From Candidatus Geothrix skivensis (GTDB lineage: Bacteria > Acidobacteriota > Holophagae > Holophagales > Holophagaceae): a stretch of 64,000 nt of DNA. The stretch lies in NCBI GenBank assembly GCA_016721195.1, contig JADKIO010000005.1, positions 186,001 through 250,000 of the forward strand, read 5' to 3'. The notes beneath the pieces were generated by a model. The model did not search any database. It was not told the DNA's origin and saw only the letters and a list, made by a program, of their open reading frames with translations. Positions 26,860-36,612 of this stretch are shown here, piece by piece (the first letter of the stretch is position 1; every line of letters begins with the position of its first letter). The position numbers and the translations under genes are program-made.

Positions 26860-28365
26860 ATGGCACTGGAACTGCTCGCCCCCGCGAAGAACGCGGACCA
26901 GGGCATCCTCGCGCTGCGCTGCGGGGCGGACGCGGTGTACATGGGCGGACCCCAGTTTGGCGCCCGGCAGGGGGCGGGGAACGGCCTGCAGGATTTCGAG
27001 CAGGTCACCCGGGAGGCCCGCCTCTGGGGGGCGAAGGTGTTTGCGACCCTCAACACCCTCCTCTTCGATGCCGAGCTGGAGGCAGCCCGGCGCCAGGCCT
27101 GGGCTCTCTATGAGGCCGGCGTGGATGCCCTCATCATCCAGGACATGGCCTTCCTGGAGATGGATCTCCCGCCTCTGCCCCTGCACGCCAGCACCCAGGC
27201 CGCCTGCGACAGCCCTGAAAGGGTGGCCTTCCTGGCCAGTGCGGGCTTCAGCCGCGCCATCCTCGCCCGGGAGCTCAGCCTGGAGGACATCCGGGCCATC
27301 CACGGGGCGGCGGACATGGAACTGGAGGCCTTCGTCTTCGGGGCCCTCTGCGTGGGCGAAAGCGGGCTGTGCTACCTGAGCGGGGCCATCTGCGACCGCA
27401 GCGGCAACCGCGGGGAGTGCGCCCAGCCCTGCCGGGCCCCCTGGAACCTGGTGGATGCCTCGAACCGCGTGCTGGTGCGGGAGCAGCACCTCCTGAACAT
27501 CCGGGATCTCGATCTCTCCGACCACCTGGAGGGGCTGGCGGATGCGGGCATCCTGAGCTTCAAGATCGAGGGGCGGCTCAAGGATGCGGACTACGTGAAG
27601 AACGTGGTCAGCCAGCTGCGCCGCAAGCTTGATGCACTCCTGCAGCGGCGACCGGAGCTGGGCCGTGCCTCCCTCGGCTCCGTGCGCCAGGCCTTCACCC
27701 CCGATCCCACCAAGACCTTTCAGCGGGGGCTGTCCGCCTACCGCATCGACGGGGAGCGCCGGCCCATGGGCAACCCGGAATCAGGCAAGCACCTGGGGGA
27801 GTTCATCGGCGAGGTGCGCTCCATCCAGGGGGATCGGGTGGTGCTGGACTCGACCGTGGACCTGCATCCCGGCGATGGCCTCGCCTTCGTGGATGGCGCC
27901 GAGGTGGCAGGCACCGTGATCAATGCCGTGGAGCCCCGCCAGCTCTTCGTGCAGGATCCCTCCCGCATCAAGCCCGGCACCCGCCTCCACCGCAACCTGG
28001 ACCTTCACTGGCTCAGGGCCCTGCGCAGCGCCAAGGTGGAGCGCCGCATCCCGGTGCAGGCCACGCTGGATTTCCCGGAGGGGGCCGTGCGCCTGCGCCT
28101 GGAGGACCCTGCGGGCTTCGCGGCGGAGGCCAAAACCCCGGGCGACTTCGCGGCGCCCCGCGATGCCGCCGCCGCCGCCAGGGCCCTCCAGGAGGCCATG
28201 GGCCGCCTGGGGAACACGCCCTTTGAACTGGCCGGGCTGGAGGTGGCCGAGCCGCGCTTCGTGCCCGTCAGCGTGCTCAATGCCCTCCGCCGGGAGGCCG
28301 CCGAAGCCCTCGAGGCCCTGCGGAAGGCCCCCGGGTCCGGGAGGGGCGCCGGGTTCCTGCATTGA
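26860..28365 (+). CDS. U32 family peptidase/RNA-hydroxylation protein, main part (frame interrupted)
   Basis: The U32 signature region is clear: ALCVGESGLCYLSGAICDRS then GNRGECAQPC, containing the conserved cysteines. Characterised relatives (RlhA, TrhP) are needed for hydroxylation of rRNA or tRNA pyrimidines rather than proteolysis. The ORF ends at 28365, but the next frame supplies the conserved C-terminal segment of the same family, and the other frame is protein-like from about 28340. So one base seems to be missing near 28325-28350, or the protein is made as two pieces. The usual histidine before GALC is replaced by Phe (FVFGALC). Start is ATG at 26860. Confidence 0.8.
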   Translation: MALELLAPAKNADQGILALRCGADAVYMGGPQFGARQGAGNGLQDFEQVTREARLWGAKVFATLNTLLFDAELEAARRQAWALYEAGVDALIIQDMAFLEMDLPPLPLHASTQAACDSPERVAFLASAGFSRAILARELSLEDIRAIHGAADMELEAFVFGALCVGESGLCYLSGAICDRSGNRGECAQPCRAPWNLVDASNRVLVREQHLLNIRDLDLSDHLEGLADAGILSFKIEGRLKDADYVKNVVSQLRRKLDALLQRRPELGRASLGSVRQAFTPDPTKTFQRGLSAYRIDGERRPMGNPESGKHLGEFIGEVRSIQGDRVVLDSTVDLHPGDGLAFVDGAEVAGTVINAVEPRQLFVQDPSRIKPGTRLHRNLDLHWLRALRSAKVERRIPVQATLDFPEGAVRLRLEDPAGFAAEAKTPGDFAAPRDAAAAARALQEAMGRLGNTPFELAGLEVAEPRFVPVSVLNALRREAAEALEALRKAPGSGRGAGFLH

Positions 28366-28703
28366 AGTTGAACCCCCTGCCGCTGCCGGGCCTGGACTTC
28401 ACCTGGAACATCGCCAACCGCGCGGCCCGCGACTTCTACGAGCGGGCCGGCGGTGAGGTCCTGGAGCCGGCGGCGGAACTGCAGGACAGCCTCGCGGGCC
28501 GGGTGGTGATGACCACGCGGCACTGCGTGAAGTACGAGCTGGGCTGGTGCCATCTGCATGCCAACCCCGAACCCTGGACCCGACTCCCGGAGCCCCCGGG
28601 TCCCTTCTACCTGGAGAACGGCCCCACCCGCCTGGAGTGCCGCTTCGACTGCGCCCGGTGCCGCATGGAGCTGGTGCTCTGCGAGCCGCGAGAGCAGGGG
28701 TGA
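28362..28703 (+). CDS. C-terminal part of the U32 protein, in a shifted frame
   Basis: The 113-residue frame opens with TTG overlapping the previous TGA (ATTGA). Its content matches the tail of long U32 proteins: LDFTWNIANRAARDFYERAG, then VMTTRHCVKYELGWC, then the cysteine pair in FDCARCRMEL. Those cysteines normally belong to the same chain as the main U32 domain. Either translation is coupled, a programmed frameshift joins them, or the base sequence has an error. The downstream flavoprotein starts with GTG at 28700, overlapping this stop. Confidence 0.65.
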   Translation: MKLNPLPLPGLDFTWNIANRAARDFYERAGGEVLEPAAELQDSLAGRVVMTTRHCVKYELGWCHLHANPEPWTRLPEPPGPFYLENGPTRLECRFDCARCRMELVLCEPREQG

Positions 28704-30042
28704 AGCCCCTCGCGGCGGCCTGGGACGTGGTGGTGGTCGGCGCGGGACCGGCGGGGCTGCTTGCGGCGGGACGGGCCGCCATGCTGGGGGCCCGGGTCCT
28801 GCTCCTGGAGAAGATGGAGAAGCCGGCCCGCAAGCTGCGGATCACGGGCAAGGGTCGGGCGAACATCACGAACATGCGGGCCCTCGAGGAGCAGCTCAGG
28901 AGATCCATCCGGAGCCCCGCTTCCTGCGCCAGGCCTTCCAGGCCTTCTTCAACCAGGACCTGATCGCCCTGCTGGAAGGGCAGGGGGTCGCCACCAAAGT
29001 GGAGCGGGGTGACCGCGTGTTCCCCGCCAGCGACCTGGCCTGGGATGTGGCGGATGCCCTGGTGGCCTGGGCCCGGGGCCAGGGGGTCGAGATCGTCCCC
29101 CACGCCCGCGTCGAAAGCCTGGTGATCCAGGGGGGCCTCCTGACGGACCTCATGGTCCTGCGCAGGTCCTCGCCGATCCCCCAGCGGATCGAAGCCCGGT
29201 GCGCCATCCTCGCCACCGGTGGGCAGTCCTATCCCGCCACGGGCTCCACCGGCGACGGCTACCGCTTCGCGGAGGCCACCGGGCACCGCATCGAACCCTT
29301 GCGGCCCTCCCTGGTGCGGATCGAGACCCACCCCACCTTCCCAGGCGCCCAGGGGCTCACCCTCAAGAACGTGCAGCTGACCCTCTGGATCGACGGGAGG
29401 AAGCAGGCCAGCGAATTCGGGGAGGCGGAGTTCACTGCCAAGGGGCTGGCGGGCGCCAGCGTGCTCCGGCTCAGCCGGCAGATCGTCGCCGCCCTGGCCA
29501 GCGGACGGAAGGCCGAGGTGGTCCTCGATCTGAAGCCGGCCCTGGAGCCCGTGAAGCTGGAGACGCGGCTGCTCCGGGAGCTCGCAACCCTTCAGCGCGG
29601 CAGCTGTGCCCAGCTGCTGAGGACGCTCCTGCCCTCACCCCTCATCGGCGCGTTCTGCGCGGCCCTCCACCTGGATCCGGCCGGGCCGGCATCCAGGCTG
29701 CAGGGGGCGAAGCTGAAACAGCTGCTGAGCCTGCTCAAGGAACTGCGCTTCGAGGTGACGGGCCACGGGGGCTGGGAGGAGGCCATCGTCACCGCCGGCG
29801 GCGTGTCCCTCAAGGACATCGATCCCCGGACCATGGCATCGAGGAAAATCGAGAACCTATATTTCGCCGGGGAGGTGCTCGATCTGGATGCCAACACCGG
29901 CGGCTACAACCTCCAGATCGCCTGCTCCACCGGCTGGCTGGCTGGGGAAGCGGCAGCCCGGAGGGCGGCCGGAGCAGGCTCAGAGGTTGTCCCCCTAGTT
30001 GCTGAGCCTTGGACATTCGATGGAGCGGGCCCCGGCAACTGA
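28700..30042 (+). pseudogene. HI0933/YhiN-type FAD-dependent oxidoreductase, one frameshift
   Basis: A flavoprotein of about 447 residues if repaired. The N-terminal FAD motif is VVVGAGPAGLLAAG, followed by KLRITGKGRANITN; the rest (FLRQAFQAFFNQDLIALLEG to FAGEVLDLDANTGGYNLQIA) lies in another frame. The break is at about 28896-28904 in CTCAGGAGATC. Adding one G there gives an uninterrupted protein (EEQLREIHPEP). The family's physiological role is poorly defined. Start GTG overlaps the stop of the U32 tail. The intact remainder argues for a recent lesion or a base-calling error. Confidence 0.75.
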
Positions 30043-30265
30043 CGGTTGGCATCGCTGGTTCGAACGCCGGTGTTCTCCGGCTGTCTCCCCGACTCACGAG
30101 ATTGTGATCTGACCCGGGTCCCGCTGCGCAGTCCCCGGGTCTGCTCCGGATGCGATATCCAGTTGCGTCCTCCACCTCCAGCGCTTGCCGCTCGGCCCGC
30201 TCCTTCTTCATCATCAAATGAACCGGAGCGGATGGCGGAAGATTCCACGTTTGTTGGGTTGGGAC

Positions 30266-31277
30266 CTATTTCAGTGTCTTGTCGAAGAAGTCCGCAATTT
30301 CTGGCCCCAGTGTTTTCAGGAAGGCGGCTCGGTCGAATCCGGCTGGATCGGCGGCCATGTCGCCATCCGGGGTCTGAATGGGGAAGCTGGGTGTATCCGT
30401 GAAGGCAAAGTGCCAGGCGTTGGGCACCATGTGAAGCTCCGAACCAGATAGATTTTTCGCGACCCACATGGCGTGGAAGCGCGGCACCAGCCAGCGGTCC
30501 TGCACCCCGGCATAGATCGCCACCGGGACCTGGACCTTGGCCAGGGACTCCGCCGTGAACAGGACGCCCACGGGGGCCATGGCCACCACCGCACGCACCC
30601 GAGCATCCTTCAGGGCTGGGCCAGTCTGGGGTGGGACGGCGGGCCGCTCGGAGCTACCGGTGCGGCAGAACAACGGATCGTCCTTACCGTCCTCCCGGCA
30701 GTGGCGGTTCGCCTGGGCCAGGTCGGGGACACCCCCGGCCACGGCCAGGACTGTGTAGCCCCCGGCCGAGTGGCCCAGAGCGCCGATTCGTGGGCCCTTG
30801 GCGTCGCGGGCGATGCGGTCCTTCCAGAGCGGGTCGGCCAGCAGGGCATCGATGACCCGGGTCACCTGGCGCGGTCGTTCGAAGAAATAGCGCTCTGGGG
30901 TCTTCTTCAGCAAGGAACCGTCCATCCAGTTGTCGCCTGGATGGCGAAGGGCGGCCACCAGGTAGCCCCGCGCGGCCAGGGCCTCGGCCAAGCGGCTATG
31001 GGCGAGTTCCGAGCCGCCCAGTCCGTGGCTCAGCACGATCAGCCCCTTGACCGTTGGTTCCGACCCACCCTTGAGGGCGGCGTGGATCATGAAGGGACCC
31101 ATGGGGGTGTCCCGGGTCTTCGACGGGCTGGGGTAGTAGAGCGCCACGGTGATGGCTGGAGCGCCTTCGTCCTTGCCGGGAATCTTGCTGGGACCAGCCC
31201 ACCTGGGCGGCCAGGGGCAGGGTCGCGAAGAGCAGAAAGGAAAAGCTGACTAGGCAGCACCGAGCAATGGCTTTCAT
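30266..31277 (-). pseudogene. Secreted alpha/beta hydrolase, signal peptide in a shifted frame
   Basis: The catalytic part (from about 31147 to 30266) is intact: an oxyanion region LIVLSHGLGG, nucleophile elbow GHSAGG and a C-terminal NAWHF histidine, resembling platelet-activating-factor acetylhydrolase or dienelactone-hydrolase-like enzymes. It lacks its own start region. Immediately upstream, in a frame displaced by one base, a signal peptide is encoded (MKAIARCCLVSFSFLLFATL, preceded by GGAGG), and the correct frame can be traced back as KIPGKDEGAPAITVALYY. One extra base near 31185-31205 explains the split. A second good start with AGGAGG exists about 90 bases upstream at MSLKDV. Same strand as the barrel protein. 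Confidence 0.7.
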
Positions 31278-31524
31278 GGCAATCCTCCTTGGGTAGCTTG
31301 CGCTCGAATTGGCCGACATCGTCACTCCGCGGCGGCTGTGGGCCGCCGTGACATCTTTCAAGGACATGGTGTGCCTCCTGTATTGCTGCGTACGGGTTGC
31401 GGTGGTGACGCGAGTGCCAGGTAAAGAGCTTTGAATCGAACGAAGGAGTTGATGAGCGGAGAGCGAAGCCGGTGTAGAAGCACCGCCTGACCACGACCTG
31501 GACTGAATGGTGCTTGCACGCCCA

Positions 31525-32121
31525 TTAAGCTCCTTTCTTGACGAAACGAAGACCGAGCATGACGACGACATCGTTGCGCGTGGCGGCCTTGGCGCCTCCT
31601 GCGAGCGGCTTGAAGCTGGACACATAGTCCCGGACCTCGAGGCGCAGATGCACGCGGTGGATGGAGAACTCGCCGCCGACGCTGCCATAGGCGGCGAGGT
31701 TGTAGGTGGGATCGACGGGGAGCTTGGGGATGTTGTAACTTCGAGCGCCGCCGCCGATGCCGACAAAAGGCGCGACCTTCCAGGCGCCGCCTAAGGGCAT
31801 TTGATTGCCCCGCGCTTCAGCCCCGACATCACATATGAAGACGTCGAGCTTGGGCTCGCCCGCGATGGCGAGGTCGTGGCTCCGCGCCCATTCAAAGGTG
31901 CTCGTGATGGCGAACGATGGGCGTGGGACATAGGACACGACCACTGCGGTCAGGTCTGCCCGCTTGATGCTGGCCCGTTGAGCGCCGGTGGGCAGGAGCC
32001 AGCCGCCGGAGACATAGAACTCCCAACCTGCAGGTGGCTGGGGTGGTGATTGGGCTTCGGCGGGGCGCGTCGAGGCGAGGAGCATGGCGACTGCCCCAAT
32101 GGCCCCGAATACCGTGCGCAT
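31525..32121 (-). CDS. Small outer-membrane beta-barrel-like protein
   Basis: A 198-residue exported protein with a textbook signal peptide (MRTVFGAIGAVAMLLASTRP then AEAQ). The mature part alternates polar and hydrophobic residues with many aromatic and glycine positions (WEFYVSGGWLL, YNLAAYGSVGGEFSI, LRLEVRDYVSSF) and ends in a strand with a near-terminal Phe, as expected of an OmpW/OprF-like eight-stranded barrel. An upstream in-frame ATG at 32187 has a better ribosome site (GGAG, six-base gap) but would give an odd signal. It is divergent from the TetR gene and may be its target. Confidence 0.7.
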   Translation of the reverse strand: MRTVFGAIGAVAMLLASTRPAEAQSPPQPPAGWEFYVSGGWLLPTGAQRASIKRADLTAVVVSYVPRPSFAITSTFEWARSHDLAIAGEPKLDVFICDVGAEARGNQMPLGGAWKVAPFVGIGGGARSYNIPKLPVDPTYNLAAYGSVGGEFSIHRVHLRLEVRDYVSSFKPLAGGAKAATRNDVVVMLGLRFVKKGA

Positions 32122-32206
32122 GAACCCCTGGCAACGGACTCGGACGGTGGGTGATGGGGTGATGGAAATAAATAAACCATTGAACATTGTGATCTCCACA
32201 TTGGGA

Positions 32207-32221
32207 TGAGACTTCATCTCA
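32207..32221. promoter_or_regulatory. Inverted repeat TGAGA-N5-TCTCA
   Basis: A 5-bp inverted repeat with a 5-base spacer in the divergent promoter region between the barrel gene and the TetR gene. Could be an operator for the barrel gene side. Short, so tentative. Confidence 0.35.
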
Positions 32222-32254
32222 CAAACAATAGTGTATGCTGTACGCAGTTTCATG

Positions 32255-32272
32255 CAAGTAAATTCTTACTTG
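32255..32272. promoter_or_regulatory. Palindromic operator candidate CAAGTAA-ATTC-TTACTTG
   Basis: A perfect 7-bp palindrome with a 4-base centre, sitting 12 bases before the TetR start codon and just before its ribosome site. Size, symmetry and position are what an autoregulated TetR repressor would bind. The region is AT-rich compared with the rest of the window. Confidence 0.65.
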
Positions 32273-32284
32273 GAGGGGAGTGAC

Positions 32285-33227
32285 ATGGCGGGAAAGACTG
32301 GCCAAGGGCATCCGCCAGGCACTGGGGCCAACCCTGCGCGACGCCGCGAGGACCTCCCACAGGCATCCACCAACCCTGAAAGCGCCGGTCAGGAGCTTCG
32401 AAGGCGAAGCCAACTGCTTTGGGAGGCTCAGCCCAGGCCAAGTCGCGGGACGAAACCCAAGCTGAGCCGCGAGGATATCGTCCAGGCCGCGATTAGCGTG
32501 GCAGACGGGGACGGTCTGGCTGCCCCTTACGATGCACACGGTCGCAGGAAGACTCGGGTTCAGCACGATGGCGCTCTACCGCTACTTCCCGAACAAGGAG
32601 GCGTTGATCGACGCTTCCGTCGACGCTGCCATGGGGAGGCCGCCGCAAAGGAGCGGCCCGCGCGAGGGCTGGCGTCAGGAAGTGAAGCACTGGGCCTATG
32701 CGAAGCGGGCGATGCTGTGTTCACGGCCCTGGTTGGCGGAGTTGCCGTTCGTCGCGGCTCCCCATGGACCCAACTGGCTGAGCTGGCACGAAGCGTTCCT
32801 GCAGACCATTGCTGACACGGCTCTGAGTCCCGAGGACAGGATGGACATGCTCAGCGTGGTCCATGCGTACGTCAGCGGAGCCTCTGATACGGCCATATCA
32901 CTGGCCAGAGCCCTGTCCCGCGGTATTTCAGCCGACGCGTGGGCGAAGGCGGTTGGTGCAGACCTCTGTCGCGCCATCAACGACCCGCGCTATCCGAACC
33001 TGTCCGCCATTCTCACCTCGCCATCGGGAGGCATTTCGGATTCGTCGCCGTTGCCGGTTCGCGCCGGCAAGCCGCGTACGATGGAAGAGGGCTTCGACTT
33101 CGGCCTCGAGCGCGTCCTGGATGGCATCGAACGGGTACTTGGACTCCATGGACCCGTCCTGACCTTTCCCCGGGGGGGAGTCAGAACCATCGATACTTCC
33201 CGTTGTGGCCTTCAGCGTCGTGGCTAG
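32285..33227 (+). pseudogene. TetR-family transcriptional regulator, one frameshift
   Basis: The helix-turn-helix is split across two frames: KLSREDIVQAAISVADGDGL in one and HTVAGRLGFSTMALYRYFPN in the other. Removing one C from the CCCC at 32523-32526 restores GLAALTMHTVAGRLG, the exact form expected. The repaired protein would be about 313 residues, long for TetR, with an unusual basic and Pro-rich N-terminal stretch of about 50 residues and a ligand-binding C-terminal domain. The start is ATG 32285 after GGAGGGGAG. It probably represses itself and the divergent barrel gene; the palindrome beside its start supports that. Confidence 0.75.
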
Positions 33228-33612
33228 GCGGGTCCGAGTTGGGCGGAGGCTGGCCTCACCGCGGCCCAAAGACCTTCGAGCCTCATGATCACCCAGGCCG
33301 TGGAATGTCAGTGGCCCAGAATCATTGGCTTACCCTGAACCTTACTGATCCAATGGCAGGTATTGGACGTTGAATGAAGGCAGACCGGGTTCGTTTCAAA
33401 CTCGGCCCGGTTCCTCCGGGCGGATGAGTTCCAGGGGGCCCACCCAGCCCTCTCCAACTTGCTCCGGAGGGCACCGTGTGGGAGGCCGGCGCAGACTTTA
33501 ACGGCCAGATGGATGCTGGCGGCCTCGGTTTCCTATCCTTGGCGTCGACCCCCGGTTCCGGGTTTATCATGGGGCCTTCCCGCATCAGGTCCTTGCCCCC
33601 GGAGGTTCCCCC
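33228..33612. other. Intergenic region without recognised gene
   Basis: Between the TetR gene and the molybdenum hydroxylase genes. Frames here are short and not protein-like. TTTATCAT near 33564-33571, about 45 bases before the next gene, may hold a -10 element. No RNA fold or repeat recognised. Confidence 0.5.
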
Positions 33613-34089
33613 ATGGACGCCACCGTCTCGTTCGTCCTCAACGGCAAGCCCGTCACCGTCAGCAGCCCCCGTGACCGCATGCTGGTCTGGGTCCTGCGCG
33701 ACGAGCTGGGCCTCACGGGCACCAAGGTGGGCTGCGAGGCCGGGCTCTGCGGGGCCTGCACCGTGCTCGTGGACTTCGAGGCCGTGCTCTCCTGTTCCAC
33801 GACGCTGGGTGACGTGGCCGGGAAGTCCGTCCTCACCATCGAGGGACTGGCCCTGGACGATAAGCTGGACCCCGTTCAGAAAGCCTTCCAGGACCACCAC
33901 GCCTTCCAGTGCGGCTTCTGCACCTCCGGGATGATCATGGCCGCCTGGGCCTTCCTGAAAAAGAAACCCAGGGCCACCCGAACCGAGATCGTCGAGGCCA
34001 TGGAGGGGAACATCTGCCGCTGCGGGGCCCACGTGAGGATCCTGGATGCGGTCGAATCGGCCGGCAAGGCCAAGGGAGGTGTGCGATGA
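33613..34089 (+). CDS. 2Fe-2S subunit of a molybdenum hydroxylase (IorA-like)
   Basis: A 158-residue electron-transfer subunit of the xanthine-oxidase family. The plant-type 2Fe-2S site is CEAGLCGAC with a fourth Cys at VLSCST (about C61), and the second cluster is CGFC ... CRC (about residues 101 to 138). This two-cluster layout matches the small subunit of isoquinoline 1-oxidoreductase-type enzymes. ATG 33613 is preceded by GGAGG. Its stop overlaps the start of the large subunit (ATGA type). Unlike most neighbours in this stretch, the frame is intact. Substrate, an N-heterocycle or aldehyde, is not deducible. Confidence 0.88.
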   Translation: MDATVSFVLNGKPVTVSSPRDRMLVWVLRDELGLTGTKVGCEAGLCGACTVLVDFEAVLSCSTTLGDVAGKSVLTIEGLALDDKLDPVQKAFQDHHAFQCGFCTSGMIMAAWAFLKKKPRATRTEIVEAMEGNICRCGAHVRILDAVESAGKAKGGVR

Positions 34090-36184
34090 GAAGGCGGACC
34101 TTCCTCCAGGGCGCCACTGCGGGCGCGCTCACCTTCTTCTTCATGACCCCCGTCGGCGCTGCGCCCGTCGAGCCGACCCGGCCCGGTACCTACCCCGAGG
34201 ATTTCAACGCCTACCTGAAGATCTCAGCCGACGGTCGCGTGGGCTGCTTCGTGGGGAAGACCGAGCTGGGGCAGGGCGCCATGACGGTGCTGGCCATGCT
34301 CGTCGCCGAGGAGCTGGAGCTGGATCCGGCCCAGGTGGACATGCTCCTGGGCGACACGGACCTCTGTCCCTGGGACCTGCCTACCGGCGGCTCCCTCACC
34401 ATGTGGCATACGGCCCCCGTCCTCCGGAGGCGCCGCCGCGGAGGCGCGGGCGGTGCTCCTGGGCATGGCTGCCAAGGCCCTGGGCGCCGCGACGGCGGAC
34501 CTGGCCCTGAAGGATGGCGCCATCTGGGTGAAGGCGGCCCCCAAGCGCCGCATCACCTTTGGCGAGCTGGTGAAAGGCCGGAAGATGGAGCGGCACCTGG
34601 GCAAGGTCAAGCCCAAGCCTCTCTCCGAATGCACCGTGATCGGGCGCCATTTCCCCCGCAAGGACGCCCTCGCCAAGACCACCGGAGCCGCCCAGTACGC
34701 CGGTGACCTGCGCCTTCCCGGAACGCTCCACGCCTGCATCCTGCGGCCCCCGGCCCACGGCCTGAAGCTGGTCACCGCGGACACGGCGGCTGCCGAACGG
34801 GTTCCCGGCGTCCGCATCGTGCGGGACGGCACCCTCCTGGCGGTGCTCCACCCCCAGCCCGACACCGCCCGCAAGGCCCTCGCCCTCGTGAAGGGCACCT
34901 TCGAGGGGACCGAACCAGACGTGGACGATGGACGCATCTACCAGTACCTCGTGGACAAGGCGGCCCCAGGACAGCGCGTGATGATCTCCCGTGGCGACGT
35001 GGTCGCCGGTGAAAAGCGGGCGGCCACCGTGGTGGAGGGGGAATACCGCAACGCCTACGAGAGCCACGCCACCCTCGAGCCCCACACCTCCGTTGCCAAG
35101 TGGGAGGAGGGCCGCATGACGGTCTGGTCCTCTACCCAGTCCCCCTTCGTCTTCCGGGATGCCGTGGCCGAGGCCCTCAAGCTGGGCCCGGACAAGGTCC
35201 GCATCGTCGCCCAGTTCGTGGGGGGCGGGTTCGGTGGCAAGCTCGTGGCCACCGGGGCCGTCGGAAGCCGCCCGCATCGCCCGTCAGGTTCCCGGCGTGC
35301 CCATCCAGCTGGCCTGGAACCGGGAGGAGGACCTCTTCCTGGACGGCTACCGGCCGGCGGCCGTGGTCAAGATCCGCTCCGGCCTGGACGCCGGGCGCGG
35401 CGCCATCACCTTCTGGGACAGCATCGTGGCCGGTGTCTCCCAGGGTGAGGCCGAGTTTGCCTACGACATGCAGACGAACCGGTACCAGGCTCCGGCCGTT
35501 CCCGACCTCCACCCCCTCAAGATCGGCGCCTGGCGTGCCCCCAATGCCCACACCAACGCGTTCGCCCGGGAAAGCCAGCTGGACGCGCTGGCCGCCAAGG
35601 CCGGCCTGGATCCCGTGACCCTGCGCCGCCGCCTCGCCAACGACCCCCGCCTCCTGCGCCTCCTGGACCTGGCGGTGGAGACCTTCGGCTGGGAGCCCGC
35701 ACCCGGGCCCACGGGCCGAGGCATCGGCCTGGCCTGCGGCGCCTGGCGCCAGGCCCTGGTGGTGGCCGTGGCCCAGGTCGCCGTGGACAAGGCCACCGGG
35801 AAGGTCAGGGTGGAGCGCTTCCTCGAGGCCGTGGACGTGGGCCTCGTGGTGAACCCCGACGGGGCCCGCCAGCAGGTCGAGGGCGCCATTACCATGTGCA
35901 TCGGGCAGGCCCTCAGCGAGGAGATCCGCTTCAAGGGCGGCCACATCCTCGACAAGAACTTCGACACCTACCTCCTGCCACGCTTCTCCGCCATCCCCCG
36001 GATCCAGGTCGTCTTCGCGGACAGCGGCACCACAACCACCCAGGGCATCGGTGAGCCCCCCGTGGTGCCGGTGGCCGCGGCCCTGGCCAACGCCGTCTTC
36101 GACGCCACCGGCGCGCGGGTGACCCACGTGCCCTTCACCCCCGAACGGGTCCTCGAGGCCCTGAAGCGCGTGCCTGCCAAGTAG
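34086..36184 (+). pseudogene. Molybdopterin subunit of molybdenum hydroxylase (IorB-like), two frameshifts
   Basis: The catalytic subunit, about 698 residues if repaired, begins with a Tat signal (MRRRTFLQGATAGALTFFFM), so the enzyme acts in the periplasm. It carries family motifs such as VGKTELGQGAMT, FVGGGFGGKL and, near the C-terminus, TTTQGIGEPPVVP with the catalytic Glu. Two breaks are seen: near 34426-34431 (CGGAGGCGCC, one extra G; repaired text RSAAAEARAV) and near 35261-35265 (GTCGGAAGCC, one extra G; repaired text AVEAARIARQV). Both are single-G insertions in otherwise perfect protein. This is either early decay or a sequencing fault. Confidence 0.75.
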
Positions 36185-36612
36185 CCTGGTCCGGCAAATC
36201 CAGTTCTAGCCCCAGTCTCCGCCCCGCCCCCGCCCGGAAGACCCGGGTGATCAGTTCGGGCGTCAGTACCTATTGTGGAGAACGCTGGCCTTCGCCGCCG
36301 CCACGTTAGGGATGCCTTGCTTCTATGCCTCCACCTACTGAGAAGCTGCAGACTCTCCATTCTAAAAATCAAATTCTTCCCTGAACGCGATCTGGTCCTG
36401 TCTCCGCAATCCAACTCGCAGGTCCCGTCGCTCTCTACCTTTCCGGCCCCACCCGCCGGCTGTGTTTTGGGCTGGGGCGGCGGGGCCCCTGGTCTGCTCC
36501 CGGCCGAGACCTAGTCGGGTCCCCCCCCCACCCCCCCGCGGGTCAAAATCCTGCCGAAGGTTCGGGGGGGGGGCGCGACGGGAGCCCGGGGCTCCGGGCA
36601 ACGGGGCGGGGT
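36185..36612. other. Intergenic region with long C and G runs
   Basis: No gene recognised. Nine C (36521-36529), seven C (36531-36537) and ten G (36564-36573) occur within 60 bases, unusual for this window and prone to copying and reading errors. An inverted repeat around GGAGCCCCGGGCTCC lies close to the tRNA 3' side. Confidence 0.5.

Noticed and set aside
30046..30265. Two similar-looking peptides in a minus frame (PENTGxR...PSN) near the end of the flavoprotein
   Set aside because: DNA copies agree only at about chance level and one lies inside the hydrolase gene's antisense context; not a repeat.
31278..31524. Possible extra gene between hydrolase and barrel protein
   Set aside because: The frame through it (MSLKDV...) is continuous with the hydrolase signal peptide and short; it may simply be an alternative start.
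33228..33612. Search for a riboswitch or small RNA ahead of the molybdenum hydroxylase genes
   Set aside because: No recognisable conserved fold by eye; the region is ordinary.
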